A stretch of DNA of 64,000 nt from Lichenostomus cassidix (taxonomy: Eukaryota; Chordata; Aves; Passeriformes; Meliphagidae), in contig CM039182.1 of NCBI GenBank assembly GCA_008360975.2, positions 102,393,443 through 102,457,442 of the forward strand, given 5' to 3'. Shown piece by piece: positions 21,554-36,300 of the stretch. The position numbers and the translations under genes were made by a program. Every line of letters starts with the position of its first letter. The first letter of the stretch is position 1. The notes beneath the pieces are model-generated. The model saw only the letters and a list, made by a program, of their open reading frames with translations, did not search any database and was not told the origin of the DNA.

Positions 21554-24500
21554 CACCTAACTGTTCCTTCTAACAGATCTTGGCAGAGAAGTGCTTTTAG
21601 CCAAATTTATATACGGTTTTGTAAATAATATTGATGAATATCCCAGTGGAGCTTTTTAGTGGCAATGGGATGGCAAAGTAGAATTAAAAGGGGGAAAAAT
21701 CACCACAGGAAGGAATAAAAGAGGTTGGATTAGGAGAAGTTATTTTGTATAAATTAAGTATTGCAAACATCACCATTTCAAAACAATTTAGATTTAAAAA
21801 AGGAATGGTAGTTTGGTAATTCCATTCATGGAAGAACTGTAAAACCATAAAATGTTATATTTGAGAAGATGATTAAAATTATTTTCTGAGGAAAATATCC
21901 CAAATATCTGGATGGCATCTGTCCTTTAATAACAGCAGTAAAATAAGACTAATGATTTTGAGATTAGTAGTACTTTGAAAAGTACTGTATGTATATCATT
22001 GTATGAAATTAAATACTCTAGAAGAGATGCAATGTCTGTTTAGGAAGCACTGTAACTTTTAGTGAAAAATATATATTTCTTATAAACTGTGATATGGATA
22101 TCTACATGATAAAATAAACTCAAGTGGAATTATAAACTGGAGATGAAGACATTTTCTCACACATTTGGATCTCACTCTTCCTGGGGAAAAAAAATGCAGG
22201 TCTTTTTTCTTAGCAACAACAAGAAATAAACAAAAGAAGCTATTGATATTGCACTCAGGAGAGATTGCTGAATGGTATTCAAACCAGCTGGCTCTCCTGT
22301 TAGCTAAGATAAAAAAAAGTTTTTAATTCCTCAAATATTAGGAACTTATTCATATAAAAATTATGGTTGCATCTTCCTCTTTGTTTTGTTTTTGTCTTTT
22401 GGGGGGGTTTTTGGTCCATGACAACTACTTCAAATATGACATTCTTTGTAGAGCTGTTTCAATATCTATGCAATGTCCTTTACAAAATTGCAGCGGCATG
22501 GTATTTGACGAGCATCCACTTCACCTTGGATAGGAATGTTAGAATTTTTTGGACTGTAACTTGCAAACCTGTGTGGTGTTTATCATACTGTGGTGGTGTG
22601 TAGGCTGACTTCCAGAATTACTTGTTTGGTGTTCTACATCTCTATAGCACGATATAAATGTCCCTACTGGCAATCTTCATACTGTGTTTCGCAGGGAGAG
22701 TTGTACAGTAGAACTATATATGAACACCAGCAGAATACAAGGACGTTCTGCAGTATGCAAGTACTTTGGTCATTTACAAAGCACATAGTATGTGAGGTAC
22801 TTGTAAAATCAGTGCAGCATGCTGCAAAAAAATTAATATGTTATTTTAGATTACTTTCCAGAGAATGTTTTTGACAGAATCAAGGCAAAATGAGAGTATA
22901 CTAAAGTTCTTGACCTGATCCCTTGCTCTTTATGCTGACTGGCATTTTGAACATGAACTGCAGGAGGAGGCTGCCTGCCCTGTATAAAATATTAAATGCT
23001 GAGCACCGGTTGGTCAGGTCCATATTAGAGGGGCTTTTTTTAATGTGAAGAAATGCTGAAATGCAGTAGCAACACCTGTGTGTGTTACACTTGTAGAGCC
23101 CTTCTGAAGACAGAAATATTTGCTAAAAGATTGCTCAAGGATCACAGCATTTCTATAGGACCTAGGAGATATTAATTACATTGTGTTTCTTTATTCTAAA
23201 TTTCTGGTCCCTGTATGACAAGTCACAATAAAGTATGGTGACAGAAAGGTGAATGTTCATCTCAGTGCCTAGTTCAATTTCTTTTGGAACTAAAAAGAAA
23301 TTTTGGATACAATGAGAAGAAAATATTCCAATTATCATTTTTTTCTAGCAGACTTTGTACATTTGTAGAAACTCTAACTTGCATTTTGCTATTCAACATT
23401 ATCTGTAGTTTGCTTTGAGCTGCTGTAGGACCAAAAATAACTGGTCTATTTTCCCAAGGACTTATAGTTTAAGAACAGAGAAACTAATATATAGAAAAGC
23501 CTATAAATGTAAATTTTATTTGTTTAAAAGCATCAATATTATTCCGTAATGGTGACATGCTGAAGTTTATTTTCATGTTTAAAATGGTACATAATTCAGA
23601 ACCAATGCTACCAGTGGTCTGTGCACAGCTCTCAGTGATCTCTCTGCAATATGTCCCTGATGAAAGGAAAAATGCTTGAACCTGAGGCTACTACAGAAAA
23701 CTCCAGTGTTTCATTTTACTGGAAGTTAAGAGATACTGATAAATAAATTGGATGTGGATTTTTTTTTCTTGGTTCAACTATGATTCTTGTTTGTTTGTTT
23801 GTTTTTATACAGAACTGGAGTCATTAATTATTTGTGGTATAATTAATTAATTAATTGATGAGTCTGACAGATCTAGTTTAGTTTTTCTGGCTTCATTAGC
23901 ATACAGAGTCCTTGCAGCTGATTTATACATTGGTTTGAACAGTTGCTGAGTGATGCTGTGCCCTGGTTTTGGGCATTTGGGTTTAGTTTGGTTTTGGTTT
24001 TTACTGCTTTGTATTAAAATATGAACATGGTGTTGACTCAGGTATTGTGTGCTCATGAGAGCTTTGTGTTATTGTAGCACATAAATTATTTTGGTTTTAT
24101 CTGATGATTTTGCCTTAACATTTAGTCTAACCATAAACTACTCTGAAGTCATCTTTCCTTCCATATCCAGCTCATAGCAGCTACTGCCCATGTTAGCAAT
24201 ATTATTAATAAATGCGGAGGACCTCTTCAGGCTCACATATGCTTTGAATTTAGGTTTAAGTCAGGGTTGATCTTTTGATGGGGATTTTTTTTTCTCAACT
24301 TCAGGGAGAGCAAAAGTGAGTGAGTTCCCTTTAAACTCCCTTATTCTTGATGTTGGTCTCTCCCTGCTCTTTGGTTTTGTAGAGAGGGCTGAAGAGAAGC
24401 CCATATTAGCTGTTCAGGCACATGGGATGCTTTAAAGAGTTTTTCTTGCCTTTCTGGTGGAAGCAATGAGAGCTTCAAGGAGGAAAGGTGAATTCCTTTC

Positions 24501-27295
24501 TGGAAGGTGTTGAAGGCAGTAAGTGCACTCCTCACTCACATCTCAGGGCTGAAGAGGCCACTTTAGCTATTGTCATCAGATGGCCAGGAGAAGAAAAATT
24601 TATAGAGCTGTTTTCTTAAGTCAGCAGCACAAAGCCTAGGTCGGGTGTGTGCTTACTGAACTGCACACAGGGCAGAACCAACTGTCACAAATCTACTTCT
24701 CAAGAATACTCAGTCTGGGTGTATTATTAGACAGTTTTTCTGCACAGTCACAGTGACTGGCCAGAATTTTGGGGGCACCAGTGGCACAGTTACATTACAC
24801 TCATATTTTTGAGAATGGTAAAGACACACCTTACTCTGGGTAAAGGAAATAGTATTGATACAGGCAGGCATGTGCCTTCTACAGAGTGTATGTAGCCAAT
24901 ATGTTTTTTAGTATACCATGTTGAATGGCTGAATAAATAAATACAAGATGCCTATAATAGATCTGAATTGCAAAATCTAATATGATAATGCTTTTCACAC
25001 CACTAGCAGAGCTCAGTAATTTATTACTACAATTTGGTGTCATGGATATGATTCATTCTATTTTAGTGCATGCAAACAAATTGGTTTACATTCATGTAGT
25101 AATATATTACTCAAAGCTGAATGCATGCTTTGTGTGATACTGAGATTCTTGAAAAATTTATATTTCTTTTACTTGCATGTATTTTGGGAGGGGAAAAAAC
25201 TAAATTTTTCAGCACATACTATTTAAACAATCATCAGAAAATGTTAAATTCAGCAATCAAGAGGAGAAAAACAGTTCTTGATCCAATTGAATTTCAATGA
25301 CAAATCATTCTGGAGCCAAACTGGGTCCTTCCAACATCTGATACTAAACCTTTGTGTAACCCAAATACTCGGTCACTTTCCAGTTTGTTCATTTGTAGTA
25401 TGATTTTTATTAAGCTAAGCTGCCTGCTATGTGTTTTGTGTTGGAAAAAGTTAAGCCACAGTATTAGAAAGAAAATGTTTAAATACATTGATCCGTATGT
25501 GTGCTGCACATCTCATCTGTTTAAAATAGATAAATAATGAAAAAAATTCAATTTTCCTTCCCCCTTTGAATTTGCAGATTAGTCATGGATTGTTGCCCAC
25601 AATTTTATGGTGCTTAATCATGTAGTCTTTTTTTAATAGATTCCATTATTATCATTACAATATACCACCTAAAGTAAGTAAATTAATTCAGTGGAGTCTC
25701 TCTAGAGCTAAGTTTGTGTGTGTGCTGGAAAAATAAGTGTGGTAAATGTAGTATTAATGGTTATTTTGTTAAGCATTTTCTTAGAGTTTGTATGGACATA
25801 TTTTAAGAAGTAGGATTAATTTTTTTGTATTTATTGCTAGGCCAAATACTTTTTGAAAGTAGGATGAAAGTAGTCATGCTTTGTCTAACAACTACTTTTA
25901 ACTAATTCTGCTTGTGCCTAATAAATAAAGGCAAAATTAAATAAAAGATATACTGGGAAAAAAGGGGGAAAAAAACCCCTCAAAACAGTATATTTTATCT
26001 AAATAGGCCAGATCTTGTTCCTCTTTATGCACCAACTGGATAGCATTAGCAGGAAGCAGAAATATATTTGCAGCAGAGTTTATCTCAGTTGCTGCAAAGT
26101 ACAGAAAACTAGGTTTTGTGGCTGGTGTGTTTACAGGGAGGTAAGTGGGATGAAAGCAGGAGTGGATTTGACTTAATGCTAGGTTCAAGTAGGTGGCAAT
26201 GTGAGTAACATAAAGCCAAATGAAAACCTGGTTTTGTTATATAATTTCTTTTTTGCGGCATCTAGTGTTTGGTGATTTTTAAATATTGCCTCGCCCTGGA
26301 CTGTTTGGGTTTTGGGGTTATTTTTTTAGGAAGACAAGGGTAGAATTTAATCATCTGGATAGTGGAGCATATGGCAACTGGAGGGAAGAAAAGACAAAAA
26401 AACCCCAAACATACCAACAAAAAACCTCAAGGTCATCACTTAAAATAGCCAATTAAAGAATGAATTTGAATTTTAGGACCTTAAGGTTTAGCACATAGGA
26501 CATGAAGCCTCAGAATAGTCCATGGGTAAAGCGAGAGCAGAATGTGTGTAAGAAATGTCTTAATGCATATCACACCTGGCAAATCATTTGTGGAGCTCAG
26601 GACACTAATACATGTGATGTGTTCACTGTCTTCTCCCCAGTGTCCAATACAATATTGCCATCCCTGTTGCAGTAACAACATTGTCATTATTTATTTGGCA
26701 GTAATGAGTCTGCGTTTAGCAAGAAGGAATGAGTTCATAGGAAAATCATTTTAAATAATAGAAAATCACACCCAACTGAAGTCGTACGGATAATTTCAGA
26801 GTTTTCCTTGCCAGCTTAGTTGGAAGTGAGCACACAATTTGAATTAATTTGATAACATAATGAAGATGTATAACCAAGGACAAAGATTAAACAATTTAAA
26901 GTTTTGCTTTTAGATTTGCAAATATTTGCACTTTTATTTATAGCATCAGTTCCAAATGCATTTCTGGTTTCAGATATGGTAAATAGACTTTTCTTCTTTT
27001 CAGACCATGTCTGGTAATACAAGTGAAAATAGCACAGTAATTTGAAATAGTAACATTGAAAAAAAATTACAGTCCTAAACAAATGGTAACATGCTGCATA
27101 TTCCCTAAATAATTACCTAGTAGATGAAGTTAAGACAGACTAAAACATGCTTGTAGTTCTAAATTATAATTAATTCTCCACTGTATTTTGTCAACAGTCT
27201 GAATTTCAATTTATATTAACCTTTACAACTATCCTGTGAGGTAAAAGATTATGATAAGTTTTTTACTAGTAAAGTGGTATCTTTTGTTCCTGTCA
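21554..27295. other. AT-rich non-coding DNA with small simple repeats
   Basis: Contains a GTTT run at 23788-23806 and an AATT run at 23841-23856. Open frames (up to 94 codons) have no domain or coding signature. No gene or RNA recognised. Confidence 0.5.
23788..23806. repeat. (GTTT)n short tandem repeat
   Basis: About four GTTT units ending in extra T. A second simple repeat, AATT x4, lies 35 bp downstream at 23841-23856. Confidence 0.9.
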
Positions 27296-27409
27296 GAGTT
27301 CAAGGAGCTTCTGGACAAAGCTCATAGTCATATGGTATATAGTTTTAAGTAGTCCTGCAGGGAGTTGGTCTTGTCAGTCCCTTCCAGCTTGGGATATTCT
27401 ATGACCTTT
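27296..27409 (+). mobile_element. CR1 LINE 3' tail fragment (distinct subfamily)
   Basis: Matches the tail of a CR1 subfamily recognisable by a GAGTTCAAGGAGCTTCTGGA start and a TAGTTTTAAGTAGTCCTGCA block, followed by CCCTTCCAGCTTGGGATATTC and a short TATTCTATGACC end. The tail differs from those at 21.5 and 39.1 kb, so at least two CR1 lineages contributed to this window. Non-coding, 5'-truncated. Confidence 0.85.
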
Positions 27410-30400
27410 GATGGACAAAATCAAAACATCCTTTGAAATAAAAAGCAGATTTCAATGGTTCCAGATTTCAACATCTTCAGCAAGGTGTATAAAAAGAAGG
27501 TTATCTATAATCCAGCATGGCCTGATGAAGCCTCTAATGTATACACATATAATTTTTATTGTTAAAAGTGTCTCATGATTGGGCATAGCTAGAATAATCC
27601 GTAGGAGCCTGATCTGCTACTCAGTGAAATCTGTGGCTCACACTGTGAATGTAATGTCTGTCATTTCCTTAAGCAGGCATTGGATGGTGTCAATGCATGA
27701 CCACAAAATTCACATCTCTCTTTTTTTGACTTTGAGACCTGCAGGGATATTGGCACTTCAGAATGTTATCTTTTAAATGCTTTGCTTTTCCACATGAATC
27801 ATTTGAAAGGCAGACTTTATACTGCTACTTGGTCTCCTTTGTATGTGGTTAATATTTGTGGGGTTTCAGACATTGTATGTGCAAAAAAATGACACTTCTG
27901 AAGGGACAAAAAAGGCTATACAGGCTCAAAAGTGTGAATGTGCATGGATAACTGAAATCCCAGCTCAGGTGTGACTTTTTGCATTGTAGACAGATATTCT
28001 AGGTTTCTTTCAAAGAAAAACTTAATCCCCACTCAGTAAACCTGCACATAGCCTAGGTTTTATCTCTACCTCACGTTAGATATATGTGTAGTACTTAACA
28101 GAGGTTGAAGTAGTGCATGAGATCATCTAAGCTGACTTGAATTTTACATACAGAGGAGGGAAACTGGCAGTTAAGCTAAATGTTGGAAGATAAAGACATT
28201 ATTTCTCCCACCAAGGATTCATAGTCATCAAGACTGTCAAATACATTTCTGTGTCAGTTACAGTTCCAAAGGTGAAAAGTCAGGCTGCTTTTCAAGACAA
28301 GTTTTTCTAATTAGAGTAATGAATGTTTGATTAATATTCCATTGGTAATATATGATAATTATACCCTGACGGGCTGTCACTTTCAGTATGTACAGAATAA
28401 GATCACAGATGCATTTTTATGTTGTTATGCCTTTGTCAGCTTTAGTTCCCGTCAACAGTCAGCTTTATGCAGATGCTCGCTGAAATATTTCAGAAATACA
28501 TTTTGTCCGTAAGCCTGTTAAATGATGCTACACGTCTGCTTTGTGGGTCAATGCCTATCTCTTGCTTTGTTTAACATTTCATCAGGGTTCTACGCTTTGA
28601 CATTCACTGGATTGAGCTTGCAGAGAGAAACTTTACTATTCAGGAAATGTAATGCGTGAGGACAATGCTGATTTATAACCGAGAATAAATCCAAATCAGG
28701 AAATAACAGCAGCTTCATAGAGCTATGGTGGTAAATGTACATCTTTTGACTTCTAGAGGTTAAAAACATTTCCCTACAGTAATAGGTGTCGTAGAGATGC
28801 ATGCAATTAATTCTCAGAATCCCTGAGTTAATGTCATGTATCTCCCTGAGGGTGACCGTGGCATTCAACATAGCTCTGAGGGATGAGAGCTTATGATGCT
28901 TTCTGGTGAACCTCATAATCTTCACCTTCTGAAGCAGTTCTGGAGCTCATTTCTAACTGTGGGCATCCTGGTATGTGAGGCTTGTTAAGAGGGAATGGGA
29001 GAAAAAGGATTAGATGAGATGCTACAAGCTGCATAGCAGAATGCTGGAGCACATTGGACCAAACTCTCCTTTTTTTTCTCCTTTTAAGCTGGATCAGAAG
29101 ACCATTTTCTTTGTATTGCAACCTTTACATTTGGCTGAAAGCATGTGTCACAGAGCAAGAATGAAGCTTGCTTTCACAGTTGAAGAAAGGAAACCTAATT
29201 GATGCTGGCATACATGTTTATATGGGCCATGTGTTAATTACCCAGAGTTACAAATGAACAGAGATGTACTCAGTTGTGTGTGTGCATGCTGTAGTAAGAA
29301 AAATTACAGTATTTGAATATTTAATTCATTCTTCACTGAATTAATTTTTTCCAGCACTTTTAATCTTGGAACATTTTTATGTTATTAAATAATGTGGTTT
29401 TTAAACTAAGCAGAATTACTTTTCTTTTTAATGGTATCATGTAGAGATCCCAAGAAGCTAAGAACTGTAGTGCAATGTAGTCTGACTCTTGGAATAGTGA
29501 AGGAATGAATTACTGTAGAGGACTGTTGCCCTTTCTGTGTCCAGCTGCAAATCTGTGAGAAGAGCTTTGCAATTAGCTTTTGTAAATACTAGCTGACAGC
29601 AGAGGAGGGTTTGAGACTTTGGTTTCCTGGGCTCCACTCCAAGTTCTGGAATGAAATACACTTCAGTGACTGCATATCTCCCTGCCCCTGTCTCATCTGT
29701 CTCCCCTAGCCTGACTACTTTGTCTCCTCATCTTGACTCATGTTCGTTCTGTGTGCACCATGCTTCTTACTGCCCTTTTTCTGCATGGTGGTGCAGGCGA
29801 CCTCTGTCATGATTTCTGTAAAGTGTGGATGGAGGACAGAAAGCACTAGAAACAGTACATTTTAATCTCATTTTTAGCATTCATGCAGTAGTGCCCCATT
29901 GAACAGCAATAAGCAGTGACAAAGTCTCTTGTTCACCTGCAGATTCAGGTATGTTTGGTGACTGGTGTAGGCAGAGCATGTTCTGGGGTACTGGGATATA
30001 AAGAGGAGCTTTATTTCAGCTTCTAATGTACTCTTGTTGGGTGAGATGAAACAGCAGATTTCTAAGGCCACCTTTTTGTGAGTTTTATTGCATTCAAGCC
30101 AGAACCCTGTTGCCCTCTTTTTAAAAATGGGAGCGGTAGGTTTTCAGTGAGATATTTTTAAGAATTTAACTTGAACAAAACTTTTTTTTTTAATTCATAT
30201 TCTCAGTTGTATTTTAGCTGCCCTTCTTAAAAAGTTTGAGAACTCTGAACAAGTCAGGCATTTTCATTTCATTTATAACTCAGATTATTTCATGTTTATT
30301 TGAACAAAATTAGTTAAATGATTGAATCAGAACTAAGATCAGCCTGCCTGTGGCAGTAGCTGGGACTGAAGAGATGCAGCCAATTGCCATTTAAGGTGGA

Positions 30401-33264
30401 TTTCCTGTTCATAGGAACAGATATTGTTTTACCAGGAACTGGTTGGTAGGATATAATGGATAACTCAGGAATGTGCAGAGTCTCTCTGCCACTCATGTGT
30501 AGCTGCTTTCAAGGACACTCTACAGAGTCCATAATTTAGCAGTGGATGGTGCTAACTACTCACAGGTAACTTGAATCCAGAGGTAGAGATGAAAAGTGCT
30601 TTGATAGACATGGCAGCAGGAGAAACTTGGCCAGGGAGGGCAATTTTAAATTGCTGTTAACAGGAATTACCAGAACTTTTCATACAAAAACTTCTTATGG
30701 CAGTGAGCCAAGAAATTGAGATCCAAACACAAAAGCAGTTAATTAGGATTGTTTGGGGAAAAGATGACATAGCTGTTTGGAAAAGCACTCAGAGGAGGGT
30801 GAAGGTCACCTTAGAAACAAACTGATGTGCTCAGTGTTATATCCCATTAAGTTTTCCCAACAACAGAGGAGACTTTGCTTTAGATATATACAATATACAC
30901 TCCATGATACAACAGCAGAAAACTGCACAGGGTATTTCCACATTATTAAGAGTAAACTGGCCTTGTGACAGGAAGCATTTGTAATTCAAGAGAATGTTCA
31001 ATGAATGGATTCCCTCTTTAAAAGAGAGAGGATAAATGTTACTAAATACTGCCGTTTCTTTGTGGAACTGTGTTGGAGAAACTGCAGTAGTGCCTAAAAG
31101 GGTAAGGAAACAACTATACTGCTTGCTGTTTGATGTGACATATGCTGGACTTGAATATGGTGAATACATTCATCATCAGTACATACTAATGCCTCCAGTT
31201 TTTGGTTTTCTGATGCCAAATAATCTTATTTTTGTTTTAATTACTGCCAAAACTCTAATGTTCTTAAACCAGTGTTGTCTTAAGGTAGTGGTGATAGCTT
31301 CATGTCCTCATATATTTCCTCATTTTTCCAGTTTAAAATGTCTTTTAAAATATTTACTTAATTTTCTGTGCTTTTGTTTTAATAAATATGTACTTGCAAT
31401 CTACTTGAAATGGTTTTAAAGAATTTGAAGTTCTCCTTTCATTGTTAGCAGTTGAACAGAAACATTCATTAGCTTGATTTGATCAGATCTATGCTCCTTA
31501 GTGCAATGAAATAAAACGTAATGTAACATCAGCTTCTTTATATAGGGTCAGTAATGAGATTGTTTTCACCCAAACAGAATGTAATTTTTTTATTATTATT
31601 ATTTTAGTATTTATTTTCCATTGGAATTCTTTGCACAGAAATTATGTATGTTGCTCACGTTTTGGAGGCCTCTTGGTAGAGAGTACAGTTTATTCTGTTG
31701 CTAATATTAAACCCACTTTTCTTTCCCATCTGCACCATAAAAATGTTATTCATCTTCAGTATCACCGTGTTTCTTGAATCATATTCACAACTAAAATACT
31801 GTCTTAATGGTGACACCAAACACTCTGTGTATTTCAGTGTCTTGAGATAATACTAGTGCTGTCTGCAAGATAATATTTCCCATGTTCTCAGTTGAAAAGC
31901 TCTGGAAGCTTGTATGTGGTGTGTGGGAAACTGTGCTCATGGATATTTTTAATGCTTATCCCTTTATTCTGCATTAGTACTGCATCGCAGAAGCAATAGC
32001 TTCAGGAAGAATATTCCTGCTCAGCTGACAATTCAGGAGGTGTTTCTGTCCCTCAGATAAAAGATTAAATTATGTCTTTTTCTCTAGGCTTTACTTGGAT
32101 TTGTGTGTTCTGCGGTGCAGGAGAGGATATGGGTGCTTTTCTCCTGTGGCAGATAACCCATTAAAAGTACCTAATACAATTGAAATAACTGTTCCAAAGA
32201 AGAACCAGTTCTTGTCCAGTTAATTACAGTTTTTTGATGTGTCATTTATTTGAGTGTCTTACCACTGCATCTTGTTTCCTACAGAGCTCAGAGGCTGTCT
32301 GCTTTTATTAGCTGTGGGTGTGGCACATTGCAACAGAGGGAAATCAGCATTGCTTGTTTTCCTTGATGATAAAAATGCTACATTAATAGTCTCATATTTT
32401 AAGAGTATTATTTGGTTATCAACTGATTTTATAGGGGATTAAACTGCTCTTGCTGTGAATAAATGGATTTTAAGCTTCAGCAATTAATATAAATTTAATA
32501 TAATTTGACAGATCCTAACATGGGTTTCAAACAGGCCTAAATCAAACATATTTGTGATCATTTTGGTGGTTCCTTTGTGGCATTGAAACTATTGTTCTTT
32601 TATAATCACATCTTGTTAAGGACCATAAATAAGTTAACTCTGCTCATTTTATATCAAAATAAACTTTGAATATTTAATACTCTTGTGTCTTTCATATAGT
32701 TACAAAAGACTTTTGAAAGAATATTGGGTGAAAATTCCTGCATGTTAAACAACTGCATGGAAATTATGACCTATTTTCAGATCCTTTTTAGGCAAATGAT
32801 AAGATGGAAAAAATGCATTGGAACTAGTGTACGAAAATGGTTTATTGCAGTAACTGTGTAATAACAAGACTTGAGGAAAAACTGATATATATGGAAACTT
32901 CAGAGATTTGTTGAAATTCAGTGGATTCCAGCTTGTCTTCCATTTGAAGTGCTCATGTCTCACATTTGTTCCTGTAGACCTTCTTACAGGAATGTTTCAA
33001 GAAAGATGATGACTTGGGGTTTATGTCTACTGCATGCAGAATCACACCAAGAAAAAAGTGGGTTTTTTCCTACAAATATATATTATCAAACATGTGATTG
33101 TACTGTTCTTATATAAAACATTTGATTGTTGGAAATAATTTTTGTGTTGTTGATGTGGTTTGTATCTGATGGCTTTTTAGACTTAGTAACATGGAGTTGT
33201 GTTGTAAGCTGTGACCTGGGTTATAGCCCAGCAGAACAACATCTCTTTTGTTGTGGGCCACTAT

Positions 33265-33278
33265 GGCCAGAGGGCGCT
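33265..33278 (+). promoter_or_regulatory. Candidate CTCF-like core
   Basis: GGCCAGAGGGCGCT contains AGAGGGCGCT, which fits the right ten positions of the CTCF consensus (AGRKGGCRSY). The left part fits poorly. It has the same orientation as the better match at 12470. It contains a CpG in an otherwise CpG-poor neighbourhood. Occupancy is unproven. Confidence 0.35.
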
Positions 33279-33353
33279 GCATTGGGACCATTGCATTTGG
33301 TAGCCAGAAGCTCATTAGTTCTCTCCTTTCTCTCACTCTGAGCATGAAGATTT

Positions 33354-33389
33354 AGGTCTCTTAGACTCCTGAAAGGTCTCTTAGACTCC
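33354..33389. repeat. 16-bp tandem direct repeat, 20-bp period
   Basis: AGGTCTCTTAGACTCC occurs at 33354-33369 and again at 33374-33389 with a TGAA spacer. It is a simple local duplication with no sign of a larger array. Confidence 0.9.
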
Positions 33390-36300
33390 AGCTCAGTCTT
33401 CTCCTCGGAGCTTGCAAGAGAAGTTCAGTTTATCTTGTGAATTAGTAGATGAAATGTCAGGATGGGAGCTAGTCTCAGATACACTGCTCACTTGGGAAGG
33501 GAGACCTGGGCTCAGACTACATACAGATATACAAATTAGTAATGATCTTAAACAAGGACAATAGTATGCCACTCATAATGCAAATGTGAGAGGTAACTCC
33601 ATGCCTTTTATCTGATTTTAGTGACCCTCTAAATTCACTCATTATTGTTTGACCTGAAATTTTGTCACGAACAAAGTGAAGTATGCAAATTTCATAACTT
33701 CTGTTTGTGTTGCGTATTTGCATATGTGTATATAAATAAAAGTTACAAAACCCGCACACAGATAGACAACTGCTGTCTCAATTTCTGCAGACCTGTGTTT
33801 GGATATTTTGAGATTATCTTGGATCATAAAACTAAATTGAATTTTCATGCAACTCCATATGTTTTTGTTCTGGTGCTCAGAGCTAACTTAGTTAAGATTT
33901 TCATCTCCGTTCTATATATGAGAGGGGGCAAGAATGGAGGCCAAATTCTGCTTTCTTTGATAATTTACAGATTTTTCTGTAAATTTTCTCTATTTTTAAC
34001 TAATGTTCATGTTGTTGCAGTGCCACCTCCAAAGACCGATTGATATTGGTGCCTTCTAGTAGAAAACCACTATTCCATTTGCCATTTATTATCCTACCCT
34101 GTGAAATTATAAGTGAGTAAAAATCCCCAAATCCAACAAATTAGGTTAGAGGCATGCATTTATATAGTCAGACAAAAGACCAATTTTTTTTTTAACTTAG
34201 AAATCTATTTAATAATCAATATTTGTGATTAATATTTTTTAGGGTCAGACTGTACTCCCCGAACCTTACCTTCTTGGATTATTTAGGCTAATATTTAGAA
34301 TATATTTTATCTTCCTAAAAATCTTGCTGACCACAAAAAAATACATTGTACAGATGTTTTTCACATATTTAAATGGCAGTTTTCAGAGTGGTCATGGTGT
34401 CTCCATGGAGGCCAGCAAGACAATCATCTGATTAATATTTTCTTTTCTCAGGTGTCCTACAAGTAAGAGATACAAGTCTTTAAGTATAAAACTAGGTCAT
34501 CAGTGATGTCTTTGAATACTAGGACTTTGAGGTGTAAAAACAAATTTATTTCCCCATATCACTTCAGTAAAAGCCAATCAATCTCCTATTACGTAAAACC
34601 CCACAGAATTTCTGTCTGATTAGGCTTCCCAAAAATTAACCAAGTTCCCCTAAGGTTCTCCTTTGCTTCACGCTATTACAGTTGTGTTGCTTGATGAATA
34701 CTACAAGATGTCTCCTTCAAAAACACATTTTTTTTATATGTTCACCATAAAGCAATAGCCTACAGTACTCTTGTAAAGACTGTTAGAAGGTTGGCAAAGT
34801 TTGGCTTCCTTCCTCTTGTAGCAGAATTTGGCTCAATATGGGTTTATGCTGCATAAACTACTCCCCAAAGGTTTTTATAAGCTACTGCACCAGAAATCTC
34901 CCCTCCCTTTTGGGTAATAACTACTTACTACTTTGTGTATTAAGGGACATGTGCATCAAAATGTATTGACCTGAGAAGCTTGTGTTGTCTGAAGAACAAT
35001 CCTCTTCAATATTTACTTAAAGCAAAAATAAACCCTGTTGATCAGTGAAACAGAGAGGGGAGACAGTGAAAGTCCCCCCCACCATCACCACTTGTGCCAA
35101 AAGTTTAATTTTTTTCAAGTCTGATTCTGAATGGGTATTGCAAACAAAAATTTTCATAAACTATATTGCAGATCAAACTCCTGGGGTTCTCTGAATTTCT
35201 CATGGGTAGATTTGAATTTGTGGACAGCTCTTTTGATCTGTTACTGCCATGTCAGAGCTATTGGAAGGACTTGTATGAGCAGCTGCTAAATTTTCCTTGA
35301 AATTTGTTGACAAAGTCCTGAAATCTTAGTGAATCACCCAGGAACTTGGACTTAAATGTGTATATGTGATCAGACTGGATATAGCATGGGCTCAGGGAAA
35401 CCTATTATTGTCCTCTGAGAAGCTAAACAAGATGAAGTCATGTGCAGGTCTGATCTCATTAGTTAACATTGTTCCTGATCTCAATGTTGTTGACCTCTGA
35501 GGAGGCGTAAAGAAATAAAAGTGAATTGTCATGTCATTTCACAAGTCATGCTTACACTAACTATTTACTTTCCTGGTAATATTCTTAGTTATTGTTATAA
35601 ATGGAAAATTGTGTCTATTAATACAGAGGAAATGGTTTAACAATTTGTAACCTCAATACCTGGTGGGTACAGTTGTAGAGAGAGGTACTTTGCAGCAGTG
35701 TAATAGGACTTGTTTTGTTTTGGTTTTATGACAGAAAATATTTGTTTTGAAGAGGAAAATAGCTAGAACAGTATTCCAGTAAAGTGTGATATTTCATACC
35801 ATGTTTTATACTCTGGGTATATTGAGTAGTTTGTGACAGGCCACAATAACTTCACTGAAAGACTTAATCAAGCAGATCTACAAGGTTTTTTTTTGAGAAA
35901 TAAGTGACTAGTTTATTGAATGCATAGGTGAGCTAAGGGAAGTAAAGCAAGAGTGCAGTTTTCCTTACCCCTGTGACATCTTTGTTGTGAGATCTCTACC
36001 TACAAGTGTATCTTAAAAGAAAAAAATTGAAAGGAAGTATGTCTAAAGCATAATCTACTGTAACAGAATGTCCTATTTTGTTTCCTGATCCTTTTTTCTG
36101 CTTATGTTTCTTGCTCACCATCTTCTATTTATTTTTTCTTTTTTAATAACTTCAGAATATTAAAAATGCTAGTGTTTATGTTTTAAGTTAGTGGCCCTCT
36201 TTGAGAAGGAAGATGCAACTTTTATGTTAGGGCTTTTTTTCCTTTCATTTTCTTGTTATACAGATCTGTAATATGATATTCCCTATATTTTGTGAATATT

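Noticed and set aside
33645..34043. 132-codon + strand open frame
   Set aside because: AT-rich, random-looking composition (Phe, Cys, Val, Asn) with no domain; overlapping frames exist on the other strand.
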